Assembly (NCBI GenBank): GCA_019448385.1
Contig: JAGTXO010000035.1
Span: 248,001 to 312,000, forward strand
DNA: 64,000 nucleotides
Source: Diacronema lutheri
Lineage: Eukaryota > Haptophyta > Pavlovophyceae > Pavlovales > Pavlovaceae
Direction of reading: 5' to 3'
In this document: piece after piece, positions 41,358-52,029 of the stretch
Position numbering within the stretch: position 1 is the first letter of the stretch
How the letters are laid out: each line of letters opens with the position of its first letter
The notes under the pieces: generated by a model
Databases searched by the model: none
Seen by the model: the letters and a program-made list of their open reading frames with translations, nothing else
What the model was told of the DNA's origin: nothing
Position numbers and translations under genes: made by a program

Positions 41358-41792
41358 AGCACGCTCCTGCCGCCGTGCGAGACCTGCGGTACCGATGGCA
41401 GAGAAACGGGCAGGGCGCACGCGTGGCGAGGCTTGGTCGCGGTGCGAATGGTGCATGCGCGCGCGAGGGGCGCGCGCGCCGCCGGAATGTAGGCGCGTGT
41501 CGCGAGCACAATTCCAGCGCGCCCACTCGTATGGACGCGCCGGCAGTACGGCTTGCTGTCTGTCGGCGCCGATCGGACGCCGGCCACGGCAGAAGTCCGC
41601 GGCGACTGCTGGATCGTGCGCCTGAAGGTGCCCCTCAACGCGCGCGTGGGGGGTGATCGTGCAAGCGGGCCCCTCATCACGCATACGCGCCTTACCGCCA
41701 TCGCAAAAGCCTCTCGGGCCGGTAGTGGCGAACGTTTTATGATTTGCATATGCCGCTGCGCCAAGACATTCAAAAGCCCGAGTGCCAGTGCG
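41358..41792. other. Intergenic region between TFIIIC and the Gln-rich gene
   Basis: 435 bp, no supportable gene. The first 330 bp are GC-rich. The last 70 bp are AT-richer (AACGTTTTATGATTTGCATA near 41732), likely promoter or leader of the next gene; an in-frame ATG at 41742 also exists. Confidence 0.5.
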
Positions 41793-44700
41793 ATGGGCGA
41801 GCTCGTTAGGCTCGGCGCTGCTCTGGCGCACGCGTCGGAGGAGGAGCAGTCGGTGCTGGACGACTCGGCACTAGAGCCTTCCGCGCCCGCCGGCCCGGAG
41901 GCTGCTGACGCTGCTGACGACGAGGAGCACGCATCGCCGGCACGTGCGCCCGCCGTTGCGCCCGCCGCATCGGCCTCATGGGCGCATGCCACGGCAATGC
42001 CCGCGGCAGCAGCCGAGGAGGCGGCGGTCGAGGTGGTGTGGGATGGCGCTGCGCGCAGTCCGTCGCGCGCGCGAGCCCAACGCTCAGCCTCGCTGCACGG
42101 GGCCGACGGCTCCTCGTCGCGCTCGGCTGCGGCGCGCGGGCGCGCCACGTCGGCCGGCAGCCCGTCGCTCGCGCCGGCCGGCTCGCCGCGCGTCGGCATG
42201 CGCAGCGAGCCGCAACCTGAGCTCGGTGACTTCAGCTTCCCATCGCTCGGATCACCGCCGCCCCGCGCCGACTTTGCGCTGCCCGACGACTTTGTCGACG
42301 GCACGCCGGGCGTACCGCCGTCTGCGCGGCTGTGGTACGTTGCGTGCTCCGTCGCGGCACTCGCGCGCGAGCTGACTGCGCGGCGCAGGCTCGAGATCGA
42401 GCGCGCGCGCGATGCGGTGCTTGTGGCGAGCGCACGCGCCAAGCGCGAGCGCAGCCTGGGCGGTGCCCTTGACGCGCCTGACGCGGACGGTGGCGACGTG
42501 CGCGCGGAGGACAGCGCTGGCGATGGCGCTGGCGGTGGCGGACGGGGATGCGGCGCTGACACGCCGAAGAGCCACAAACGGCGGCGGCATCCGCCCAAGT
42601 GGCTCGTCGACGAGGGCGCGGGGCTGCGGCCGCAGGTGCGAGGTGCCGCGCGCCTCGCCCTGCGCGTGCGCCACAGCAGCGCCGCCCGCCTCTGCGCCTT
42701 GCGACCGTCAACGCGGCGCGCCTCGCCTCGCTCACGCTCGCGCGCCCGCCGCTGCGCTGCGCCCCGTGCCCCGCGCCGTTGCCCGTGTCTGCCGCCGCCG
42801 CGCGCGCAGCTCGACTCGTCACGTTCGGGCAAGCGCAAGGCGTGCGCGGCGGCCAATGCACCCGACGACGCGATGTACGACGCGACCAGCATGGGAGATA
42901 TTGGCGCTTTTGCGCTCAGTGCCGATTGGCCGTTTGGCCCCGTGTGCTCAGCGGATGACGCGCGGCTCGCCGTGCGCGCGGCCGTGACGCTCAACTCGAC
43001 TGCGCCCGGCACGTGCGCGTACGACGCGCCGGCCTGGCGGCGCGCGTGCGTGCCGCGCGGTGCGGCCGGCGCGGCCGGCGGTGCTTTTGAAGCGCAGACG
43101 GCCGCCGATCAGAACGGCGCGCCGGGTGTGCTCGAGACACACGCGTTCGGCTTGGTTGACGAGCTCGACGACGCGCTCAACGCTCCAAACCAGCTGCCCA
43201 CGTTTGAATTCGACTTTTCGCGCTCTCTCGCGCTTGGGCTCGACTCGCCGCTCATCCCACGCCGTGCGTACGGCTGCGACGCAGCCGGAGGGGCGGCCGG
43301 CAGCGCGGGCCCGCTGCCGGCGCTGACGGACGGCTCAAGCGCGCGCGACGACGACGCTGCCCCGGACGGCGGTGACGCGCCGATGTATGGTGGCGATGGA
43401 GGCGAGGTGAGAGGCAGGGAGGAAGGGAGGGGGCGGGGCGGCTGCAGACTGCGCGCTCCGCGTTCCGGCCGCGCGCGCCGGTCGTGGTCGCTGGTGCCCA
43501 CGCCACACACACGTACACCCGAGGGGCGGGCCTTGACCCTACGTGCCCTTGAGCTCGCGACCTCCTCCACCAGTGTCGCGCCAACACGCGCGCGCGCACG
43601 CGTGGCGTGTACATTGCGCGCCGCGCCCGCCGCTCACCGCGCGCCGCCCGGCCACCGCTCGCACGCTTCCCCGCCATCGCTCGCACGGCGCGCAGTGCGG
43701 GCCGATGCTGGCGCAGCACGCGCCGCCTGCGGCGGGGGGCGCCATTGGTAGGCATGGCGCTGTCATGCTCGCCGTGGCCCGGGCGTGCGCCGGAGGGGCA
43801 ACGCGGCGCATGGCTGCCGATTGTGGCCCGGGTGGCCGCGCGCGCGGTGGGCGCGGTGTCGGTGGGCGGAGAGGCAGTGGGCGTGGGCGCGACGTGCAGC
43901 AGCTGCCCGGCGACGCGGCGCTGGCGGCCGTAGCCGGCGAGCCGGCGGGCGACGGTTCGGCCTTGGACGCGCGGCCCGCTGCCGTCGGCTCGGCTGCAGA
44001 TTGGCAAATCGGCGCTTCGACGGACGGCGGGGCCGCGGTGAGGCTCGAAACGCCTAAGCCGCTGCAACGGGAGCCGCTGGCGGCGGGGCCAAGCAAGCCT
44101 CGCGCTAAAAAGGCGCCAACGCCTCCGATCTCCGCCGTCGGCCTCCATCGCTCCGACAGCTCCAATGGCGGCGCGGGTCTTGCTCTCGTGTGCGGGCATG
44201 GCGCGCAGGGCACGGCACCGGCAGTCGGCTGGTTGTGCGGCGCGCAGGATGGCGGCCGCTGCGGCGCGCATGGCGACTCGCTCGTCACCGCGACGCCGAT
44301 GGGCGCGCACGCGATTGGCTGCGTGCCGCACACGATGCACTGCTGCCAACCTGCGGGCTCAGACAGGCACACGTGCGCTGTGGCGCTCGGAGGCCATAGG
44401 CCCCACGGCTGCGCCGGCTGCGCGGGCCTTGGCTGCCGCGGCGCAGTGCTCGCGACGTCGTGCGCGGGCGGTGGGTCGTGTGCGACGCGCGCCGCGCACA
44501 CCTGCGGCCTGGGCGCGCCACAGGGCGTCGAGTACGCGACGGCGCACGGAAAGGCGATGGCGTTGGCACGCGCCAAGCTGAGCGCCGCCACCGGCATCGT
44601 CGTGAGCTCCGCGGCGCAGCAGCAGCAGCAGCAGCAGCGGCAGCAAATGACGTTCCTCGCGCATGAGGCTCACGTCAGGCTCGCCCAGCTGCACGCCACC

Positions 44701-45254
44701 AGCGGACAGGCGCATGGCGGTGTAGGCGGCGCGGCGTACGGCCCGCCGCTGGACGGCGCGGACCCGCGCAGGACGGCCATCGATGCGGCGGGTGGCGACG
44801 TGGCGTGTGCCGACGCGGCGGGCGGGGATGGCTCACCGTTTGCCTTGCAGCACTGCCGCCTCGGCACGCACGGCGCGATGGCGCACGCGGCGGCGGCGGC
44901 GGCGGCGGCCGGGCTGTGCGAGGCGTCGAGTGGCGGGCAGACGGCGCTTGGCCAAGCGCAGCCGGTGCAGATGGGCGCGCACGCGCAGGCGATCCCGCTG
45001 CACCGTGGACGTGTGAATGCGCAACTTGTGCACGGTGTGCCCACGACGCTGCTCGAGCTGCAGCAGCAGTTGGCACAGCAAGGCTATGCGCAGCATGGCG
45101 GCGGAGCAGCCCTCGCAAACATGAGAAGCGGCTCTGTGGCATTGAGAGCGATGGGCGGCGGAAGCTGCACAGCGGCCGTGCAGAGCCTCGCGGCGCGTGG
45201 CAGCGCGACCTCGGCGCCCGGCCAGACCCTCACGTCGTTCGCCATACAGCTGCT

Positions 45255-45313
<59 letters not shown>

Positions 45314-45942
45314 TCCTACGCGTGCAGCATCTTGCAAAGGCGCATGCGGCCGCCGTGTCCGGTGGCACCTTGGGCGCCGTGTCCGGTGGCATCTTGGGCG
45401 GCGCACAGCCAACAATCGCCTTTGCGCGCGCCATCAGCAGCGAGATGGCGAACGGCGCGTCGTCCGCAGCGGCCGTGGACGCGTGCGGCGCGCCGTCTGC
45501 ACGGGCGCTGTGCGATGGCGCACTGGTACAGTTGGCCCAGCAGCAGCAGCAGCAGCAGCCGGGGCACCACCGTGCAGGCGGCCACCCAGCGGGCGCATTC
45601 AATACGCGCGCCGCGCTCGGCTGGCCAGGCACGACCGCGCTCGGCATGCCGCTCGGCACGCCGGTCTCGCAGCACGCACAGCAGGCGCTACAGCACGCGC
45701 AGCGGCAGCTGCATGGCATGGGCGCAGAAGGGCCGGTGCTTGGCTCGGTGGCGGCAGGTGCGGATGTGCCTCGCCAGCGGCACGAGCAGCGCAGCATGGC
45801 GGTGGCAACACTGGCCGCGCACGCGCACACGCCGCAGCAGCAGCCGCCACTCGCGGTCGTCGTCCACGCGGCGTGCGCACAACCGGCGCAGCCGATGCCG
45901 CCGCACGTGCAGCAGCAAAATGCGACCGCGCACATCTCGTAG
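41793..45942 (+). CDS. Large Gln-rich protein, possible transcriptional regulator
   Basis: Three exons, 41793..42635, 42810..43406, 43696..45942; 1228 aa; all introns are phase 0 with GTG...GCGCAG ends. Intron 1 (174 bp) is a multiple of three without stops, so it rests on splice signals and composition. I recognise no domain. The N-terminal third is Ser/Ala-rich with a basic patch KSHKRRRHPPKWLVDEG (possible NLS) near residue 255. The middle has acidic, aromatic segments (FGLVDELDDALNAPNQLPTF, FEFDFS) like activation domains. The C-terminal half is Gln/His/Ala-rich with polyQ runs of 7, 19 and 7. Such composition is typical of coactivators and DNA-associated regulators. The role is inference only. 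Confidence 0.6.
45256..45312 (+). repeat. (CAG)19 coding microsatellite
   Basis: Nineteen uninterrupted CAG codons encode Q19. Purity suggests slippage-prone, possibly polymorphic length. Shorter CAG runs lie near 44620 and 45541. Confidence 0.93.
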
Positions 45943-46183
45943 TCGGCGCTGGGGTGGCCGCGCGCACGCCGCAGCCGCCGCACACGCCGACCATTGCCTG
46001 CGCACGTGGCAGCCGTCGCGCCACGAGATGCGTGGTCCCTCGAGTGCCTCCCTCGCCCAAGTGTGCGGAGTCACTCGTCGTCAATCGACTGTGCGTCAGC
46101 GTCGTCACTCGTCACTCTCGCCAGCTGCGCCTCCCGCGACCCTCGGTCCTCCGCAAGTTGAACAGTCAAGGAACTGGGGGCTC

Positions 46184-48346
46184 ATGCGGCATGCCATGGC
46201 ACACGATGGAGTCGATGACGCTCGCCCGCTCTTCGTCTACGGCTCGCTGATGGTAGGGCGCGTGCAGCGCGTGCTCCTCGGGCGCGCACCGAGCAGCACG
46301 TCTGCAACGTTGCCTGGTTACTTACGCGTGCGCGTGCTGGGCGCGAGCTACCCGGCGATCGTGCGCGCCGCGCCAAGAGCGGCGCTGAGCAACGGAGCGC
46401 TTGGCGTGCCGACCGCGGCTCACGCGGCGGACGCTTCGGTGGAAGGGCGTCTGCTCACCGATCTGAGCGCGAGCGAGTGTAGCATCCTCGACCGTTTCGA
46501 GGACGGCGAGGACGACGAGTACGAGAAGGTTCCCGTCGACGCGCTCGGCTCGGACGGGCGGACGGTGCGCGCATGGGCGCACGTCTGGCGCGAGGCCGCG
46601 GCCGAGCGGCTCGCGCCTGCCAACACGTTGGGCGGAAGATGCGCGCGCGCACGCGGCGAGGATGAGGGCGAGCTGCCTGTTGCGTGGAGCCTTTCCGACT
46701 TCGAGCAAGCCGAGCAGCTCGAGCCGTTTCTGGCGCAGTGCGCCGGCTTTGTCTCGCGCGGTTATGAGTGGGGGGGGGCGAAGGAGGAGGCGGCGGCGGT
46801 CGTGGCAGATGCGGAGGCGCGGACGCGAGTGGATGCGCAAGCGGGTGTGATTCGGAGCGTGCGCGCGGCGGCCGCGGGCGGCGCAACCGCGCGGTCATGC
46901 GGCGGAGATGCTGCCTTGGGCGGAGATGCCACCTCGTTCTGCTTTGGCTTCGAATTTGGCGCCGAGCCGGGCGAGGGGCCTGGCGGCGGCGCGGCCGGCG
47001 GCGGAGATGCGCGCGCGTGCGCCGGCACAACTGTCGGCCATGCCGACACGCAAGTGGGCAGCAGCATGCGCGCCGTGGAATGGCGCCCCAATTCGGCCAA
47101 CTCGTTGGCGCGCCGCGCGCTGCTTTCCGCGCCTCCCGCTGCCACGCTGCAACCCCTCGTCGCCGGGTATGGCGTGGAACAGCTGTGCGTGCCGCTTGGC
47201 GCGCATGGCGTGCAGCGCTGCGCCGTCCATACCGCGCAGCCGGCGGCGAGCGCTGCCGGCAGGCTGCGCGCTGCACCGTTGGAGCCTCTGGCGCTCAAGG
47301 TGTGGAAGCACGTGCCCCCGCCCGCAGTTGCCGCGTCGCTGCTCGAGACCACGGGCGTCGCGCGCGCGCACGCGCGACTCGCCCGCGGCGCGAGCGATGG
47401 AGGCGCGGTGGCCCCGGGCGATGCCGCGAGCGCGCACGAGGCCGACGGCGGTGCGCACGCTCCGACCGTTGAGGCCGACGCGGCGCGGCTTGATGTCGTC
47501 GCGGGCGTGTACGAGGGTGGCTTTAAGACGTGGGAGTGCTCGATTGACTTGTGCTCGTACCTGGGCGCTGAGTGGCCGCGGCTGTGTCGCGGGAGGCGCG
47601 CGCTGCGAATCGCAGAGCTTGGGTGCGGAGGCGCGCTGCCCGCAATTGTCGCTGCGGCCCTCGGAGCGCGCGACGACGAGCTCGCGGCAGCAGCGCTTGC
47701 GCCAAGAACCCACGAGCCGCCGCATGCGACGGCGCGCGCGGCCGCGGAGGCGCGCGCGCGCACGATTGGGCAGCTGTGGGTGCAGGATTTTAACCTTGAG
47801 GTGCTTTGTTCGCTCACGTGGCCAAACCTCGCGCTCAACGGCCTCGCGCCTGCGGTCGAGGCAGGCGACGTCCGGCTGCTCGCGGGCGATTGGGCGGAAT
47901 GCGCTCGGCCGATGCTCGACGCCGATCCGCCGCCCAGTGTGGACGCGACCGCCGCGGACACTGACGCGCCGGACTGCGCGCGAAAGCGGCCGCGTGCCTC
48001 AGCTGCGCCACGCTGCACGGACGACGCCCAGCCACGTCGCTTCGACCTCGTGCTGAGCGCGGACACGATCTACTCACCAGCGTCGATCGGCAAGCTGTGG
48101 GCGCTGGTGCGCGCACTGCTTCAGCCCGAGGGCGGCGTTGCGCTCATCGCCGCAAAGTCGTATTATTTTGGCGTCGGCGGGAGCGTCGCGCAGCTCAAGG
48201 CGATCGTCGAGGCGGAGGACGAGCGCGATGCACGCGGGGGGAGCGGGCGCGTGCGATACAGTGCACGCACGGTCGCGCAGTTTGCCGACGGCCGGTCCAA
48301 CATGCGCGAGATCGTCTGGATTGAGGCTGTGAGGGCGGGAAAGTGA
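46184..48346 (+). CDS. Fusion: GGCT/AIG2-like domain plus METTL18-type protein-histidine methyltransferase
   Basis: Single exon, 720 aa (an in-frame ATG at 46196 is an alternative). Residues about 10-180 are an AIG2/gamma-glutamylcyclotransferase-like barrel: PLFVYGSLMVGRVQRVLL, LPGYLRVRVLGASYPAIV, VEGRLLTDLSASECSILDRF and EDDEYEKVPVDAL. The C-terminal half is METTL18/Hpm1-like. It has the aromatic start FCFGFEFG, then VVAGVYEGGFKTWECSIDL (about 440), the SAM loop AELGCGGALPAIVA (about 480), DFNLEVLCSLTWPNLALNG, FDLVLSADTIYSP and AAKSYYFGVGGSV (about 660). METTL18 methylates a His of ribosomal protein uL3. The Gly/Ala linker has no stop, and no Met lies just before the methyltransferase, so a single fused protein is most likely. 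Confidence 0.82.
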   Translation: MRHAMAHDGVDDARPLFVYGSLMVGRVQRVLLGRAPSSTSATLPGYLRVRVLGASYPAIVRAAPRAALSNGALGVPTAAHAADASVEGRLLTDLSASECSILDRFEDGEDDEYEKVPVDALGSDGRTVRAWAHVWREAAAERLAPANTLGGRCARARGEDEGELPVAWSLSDFEQAEQLEPFLAQCAGFVSRGYEWGGAKEEAAAVVADAEARTRVDAQAGVIRSVRAAAAGGATARSCGGDAALGGDATSFCFGFEFGAEPGEGPGGGAAGGGDARACAGTTVGHADTQVGSSMRAVEWRPNSANSLARRALLSAPPAATLQPLVAGYGVEQLCVPLGAHGVQRCAVHTAQPAASAAGRLRAAPLEPLALKVWKHVPPPAVAASLLETTGVARAHARLARGASDGGAVAPGDAASAHEADGGAHAPTVEADAARLDVVAGVYEGGFKTWECSIDLCSYLGAEWPRLCRGRRALRIAELGCGGALPAIVAAALGARDDELAAAALAPRTHEPPHATARAAAEARARTIGQLWVQDFNLEVLCSLTWPNLALNGLAPAVEAGDVRLLAGDWAECARPMLDADPPPSVDATAADTDAPDCARKRPRASAAPRCTDDAQPRRFDLVLSADTIYSPASIGKLWALVRALLQPEGGVALIAAKSYYFGVGGSVAQLKAIVEAEDERDARGGSGRVRYSARTVAQFADGRSNMREIVWIEAVRAGK

Positions 48347-48406
48347 ATCTGCGGTCACGAAGACGTAGCAAAGGTCCCGGCTGCAATCTGTCGTTCATTC
48401 ACGGCC

Positions 48407-49432
48407 TCAGCAGCACGCACGCGGCACGTACTCAAGGCCTGCGACGTGGTCGACGACGCCGCTTACCGCAAACAGCTCGAGCGCCGCGCTCAGCACCACG
48501 CTCTCCGCCGAGATGTGCACGACCGACCGCACCGCATCCGGCACGACCTGCGCCTCGGCCAAGATGCCAGCTCGCGCGAGCACGAGGCCGTGCGCGTACG
48601 AGCTGAGCGGCACGGCGCCCAACGCGGGCTGCGCGCCCGCGCGCTCTGCGCCTGCGATGCCGGCGCCGCCCGCGCACAGCACGCGCCGCATACCCGCTCC
48701 AAACGCGCGCTCGGTTGGCGATGCGGCGTCGCGCTCGGCGCCGTCGTCGAGCACGTGCGACGGCGCGACGGCGCCCATCACGAAGGCGCGCGCGCGTGCG
48801 AGCTCGCGCGGCGGCACTGCGCAATCACCATCTCGGCGCGCAAGGATAGATTTGCCGTGGATCGGCGATCGCGCGACCTGTACGCACGCGAGCGGCGCAA
48901 AATCGACAAAACCGGAGAGCACGACAGCGCGCGCGCCGTCGACGGCCTCGAGCGCTTCGCGGCAGAGCGCACCCCATGGAGTGGGCGGCGTGTCCTCGCC
49001 GCGCTCGAGCGTGCCGTCCGGCCGCGCTCCGAGCGGCAGGACGCACGCGCCCGTCGTATACACGCCCGCGCCGACGAGCAGCGAGTGCTTGCCAGATTCG
49101 GGCTCAGTCGAGCAGCAGTATGCGCGGCCATTCACGGCGAGCATCTCGCCCATCGAGTCGAGGCCCTTGGGCGAGCCCACGATGAACGCGCAGCGCAGCG
49201 CGTCCGCCATTAGCACCTGCCGCTCGCACACGGCCGGCACGCGCCCCGCAATCACGTCGCCGATGTCGCCCACGACCTCGATGCGCGTTGCCATGGCGAG
49301 CGCGAGCGCGCGTGAGCGCGTGCGGCCGACCGCTGGAACGCGTGCCGGAGCCGGTTGCACGAACCCAGCCGCAGACACAAGGAGGAGCGCGAGAAGATTG
49401 CTCGTGCTCACGCGGCCGACCTCCGCCCCCAT
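48407..49432 (-). CDS. Unknown protein with plastid-type bipartite leader
   Basis: Single exon, 341 aa from the ATG at 49432. The N-terminus NLLALLLVSAAGFVQPAPAR is a signal peptide ending in a Phe-containing cleavage context, followed by an Arg/Ala stretch. That is the layout of proteins imported into secondary red plastids. The mature part starts around MATRIEVVGDIGDVIAGRVP and contains CAFIVGSPKGLDSMGEMLAV, HSLLVGAGVYTTGACVLPLG and AHGLVLARAGILAEAQVVPD. I do not recognise a family; the composition suggests a globular alpha/beta protein. It converges with the METTL18 fusion (60 bp between stops) and is head-to-head with the GT14 gene. Confidence 0.65.
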   Translation of the reverse strand: MGAEVGRVSTSNLLALLLVSAAGFVQPAPARVPAVGRTRSRALALAMATRIEVVGDIGDVIAGRVPAVCERQVLMADALRCAFIVGSPKGLDSMGEMLAVNGRAYCCSTEPESGKHSLLVGAGVYTTGACVLPLGARPDGTLERGEDTPPTPWGALCREALEAVDGARAVVLSGFVDFAPLACVQVARSPIHGKSILARRDGDCAVPPRELARARAFVMGAVAPSHVLDDGAERDAASPTERAFGAGMRRVLCAGGAGIAGAERAGAQPALGAVPLSSYAHGLVLARAGILAEAQVVPDAVRSVVHISAESVVLSAALELFAVSGVVDHVAGLEYVPRACC

Positions 49433-49531
49433 GCTTGTCCGTTGTTGTTGTACTGAAAAGGCGGGCCGTTGGCTTCGGCCTCGGAGGTCGTGTTCGCCGA
49501 GAAGACGGCCTTGGGAGCCGCGGTTGCGGAG
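49433..49531. promoter_or_regulatory. Divergent promoter, plastid protein / GT14
   Basis: 99 bp between opposed ATGs, including GTTGTTGTTGTACTGAAAAGG near 49440. No TATA box is evident. Confidence 0.4.
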
Positions 49532-51857
49532 ATGCAGCTGTCCGCGACGCTTGCCGTCGTTGCGATGCTGGTGCACGCTTCGGCCGTTGGCCCTGCGCAC
49601 CCGCCCCTCCCGCCCGCAGCGCGCGCGAGCGTACCGCCGCGGCCGGCCCCCGCGCCGCCCGCGCCGCCGCCGTCGGTGCCCGTGCCGCCGCCGCCCCCGC
49701 CCGATGAAGACGCGCTGTGGCGGGAGGTGGACCGGCTTGTCGCGCTCGAGGAGGCGGAGGGCACCGGCCCCGCCTTCAACTTCACCGATTTCAACGGTGT
49801 GCCCGTCCCTCCAGAGGGGGCGCAGCGGTGCGAACACGCGGTCCGGCAGGCGCTGCACCAGCAGCGGCTAAAGCTCGGCCCGCGCATTTACACGGACCAG
49901 CTCACGGACGTGACGCTTGCGCACAAGGACCACCCCGACGACCCGCGCATCGTCTACTTCGTCATGCTCTCGCGCTCGAGCTCGCACCTGACGGTCTCAC
50001 GACTCATCCATGCGACCTACCACCCTGCACAGCTCTATCTGCTGCACCTCGACCTGAAGCTGGACAGCGGCGCAGCCGATGCCATCGGCACGTACGTGCG
50101 CAACCTGCGCAACGTGCACCAGATGCGCACGCGCCGCCTCGTGCAGTGGGGCTCGTTCACGATGGTTGCCGTAATGCTCGATGCGATGCGCACAATTGTC
50201 GAGGTGAGCAGAAGCAACCCCCCCCCCCCCCCCCCCAACCCTCCTTGCCCTCTTACCGATCGCCCTCGGCGTGCGCCCGCGCCGTTCCGTCCGGCCGCCG
50301 CATGGGCGCGCCCTCGCAGCTCTCGCTCGATTTTGATTTCTTCATCAACCTGAGCGACGCGGACGTTGCCCTCCGCACCAACACTGAGCTCGTCGCGTGG
50401 CTCCGCCCGTTCCGCGCGGGCGGCTACTCGATGCTGCAGATGCACGGCGCCGAGGGCGAGCTCATCGAGCGCACGCTCCGCTTCGCGCAGGAGCACCCTG
50501 TCGTTGAGTGCGGAGGGTACGGCCTTGCGGCAGTCAGCGGCAAAATATTTGACATCACGCCCACGCCCTACTGCTGCTTTGGCAGGTCAGGCCCGGTCAT
50601 CTACCAGCGCGTGGACGGGCTCGAGCCGCCCACGTGGCCCGACGGCGCCAAGCTCACGTCCGGCTCGCAGTGGGCAGTCCTGCACAGACGCCTCGTCGAC
50701 TTCATCGTTCGAGATCCCGTCGCGCGACAGTGGGCGGCCGTCTTCGAGCGGCGCGTGCTGCCCGACGAGATGTTCTTGCAGACGGTGCTCGCAGCGTCGC
50801 CGTTTGCAGACGCGGTGGTGGGCCACAACATGCGCTGGATTGACTGGCCGCATTACCACGGCGACCCTGGGTCGTATTGGGCAACGGTCGGATGGAACTT
50901 TGTGGGTGGGCCGCGCGTTCTCACCGTCGCTGATGCGCCCGCCGTCTTTGCCTCGCCCTTCATCTTCGCGCGCAAGGTCGATCCGAACAGTGTGTCGCGC
51001 TGCGCCGCCAAGCTGCGCGCGCGACGCCCGGAGTCGTCGAGAGCGCTGGCGCCCCGCACGGCGCCGTGCGGCGACGGAAGCCGTGCGGGCCCGGCCGGCC
51101 GCCTCACGCGCAGCGCCCATCGCCGCGCCCGCCCGCGCGCCTCGCCTCGCTCGCTGCGCGACATTGCGCGCCCTCCGCCGTGCCAGTCGACAGTGAGATT
51201 TTGCACAAGTGGGACGCATGGATGGGCAAAAAGCTTGCCGGCCAACCGACTCCATACCAACTCCCAATCGGCGAGGATATTGCGCGGCAGGACCCGGGCG
51301 TACGCAACCGATACGCGGCGGCAGACGCTGCGCCGGGCTCGGTCGAGCCGCCGGGCGAGCTACCCGCGCGCATGACGGCGCTGCCCGCCGTCGCCGCGAT
51401 GCGCTTCGCTGATGGCTCGAGCTGCAGGTGCGGCGAGGCGTGCCGGTCGTATGGTGACTGTTGCGATACCCTCTTCCCGCGCGTGTGCGCCGCTGGAGGC
51501 GGCGCGGCGGGCGGCGGCGGAGGCGCGGGCGCGAGCGGCGCGCTGAGCGCGTGCCCGCGCGAGACGGCCGAGCTGCGCTCCTTCGACACGGCGCCGGCCG
51601 AGCGCGACGTCTCGTTTCAAAATTCGGCGCCGTACGCGGTGCAGCTGCTCGTGCTCGGGTTAGATGGCGCCGAGGTGCCGATGGGCGTGCTCCAGCCGCA
51701 CGGCCAGCTGCTCACGTTTGCGGTCGCGCGGCAGCACGCGTGGCGCGTGCGCACGCTCGGAGGCCGGCTCATGCTCGAGGTCGCGCCGTCGGCACGGCCG
51801 CTCCGGCGATACGAGGTCGTCGCGTGCGACCTCTCTGCACCTGACATCAGCAGCTGA
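49532..51857 (+). CDS. GT14 glycosyltransferase with SMB-like and VHL-beta-like C-terminal modules
   Basis: Three exons, 49532..50203, 50320..50989, 51187..51857; 670 aa. A hydrophobic N-terminus (QLSATLAVVAMLVHASAVG) is followed by a Pro-rich stem, the layout of a type II Golgi enzyme. The catalytic region is GT14 (xylosyltransferase/core-2 branching): IVYFVMLSRSSSHLTVSRLI, YLLHLDLKLDS, then across the first junction LSLDFDFFINLSDADVAL, RRVLPDEMFLQTVLAASPF and SYWATVGWNFVGGPRVLT. Exon 3 adds CRCGEACRSYGDCCDTLF, a somatomedin-B-like knot, and a VHL beta-like domain (VSFQNSAPYAVQLLVLGLDG, HAWRVRTLGG). It probably adds xylose or GlcNAc to secreted glycans. The donor of intron 2 (GTGTGTCG at 50990) is the only GTGTG donor I found and is the weakest junction. 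Confidence 0.85.
50218..50236 (+). repeat. C19 homopolymer in GT14 intron 1
   Basis: The run starts 14 bp after the donor, much like the C19 in SF3A3 intron 3, and lies 83 bp before the acceptor. Confidence 0.85.
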
Positions 51858-52029
51858 GTGAGCTGACGGCCGAGCTGCGTACGGTCGCGGTGGCGTGTGC
51901 GTCGTGCGACACCCCTCGGTGTCAGACATGGGTGGACAGCCGCGAACACGGACGGCGCAGTCTCGGTGTGCCATTGTGCGCATGCAGGTGCTTCCGCTGG
52001 TGCCCGGGTGTGTGACGTCCATGGCGGGT

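Noticed and set aside
41739-41755. ATGATTTGCATATGC, an octamer-like site before the Gln-rich gene
   Set aside because: Octamer recognition is an animal POU-factor feature; a single match in an AT-richer leader is not evidence here.
42636-42809. Reading straight through the first intron of the Gln-rich gene
   Set aside because: The segment is a multiple of three without stops, but it has perfect GTGCG...GCGCAG ends and an Arg/Ala/Pro-only translation unlike the flanking exons.
39791-43012. Open frame of 1073 codons on the minus strand opposite the TFIIIC C-terminus and the Gln-rich gene
   Set aside because: It is antisense to well-supported exons; GC-rich DNA with few stops makes such mirrors common, and its translation has no family resemblance.
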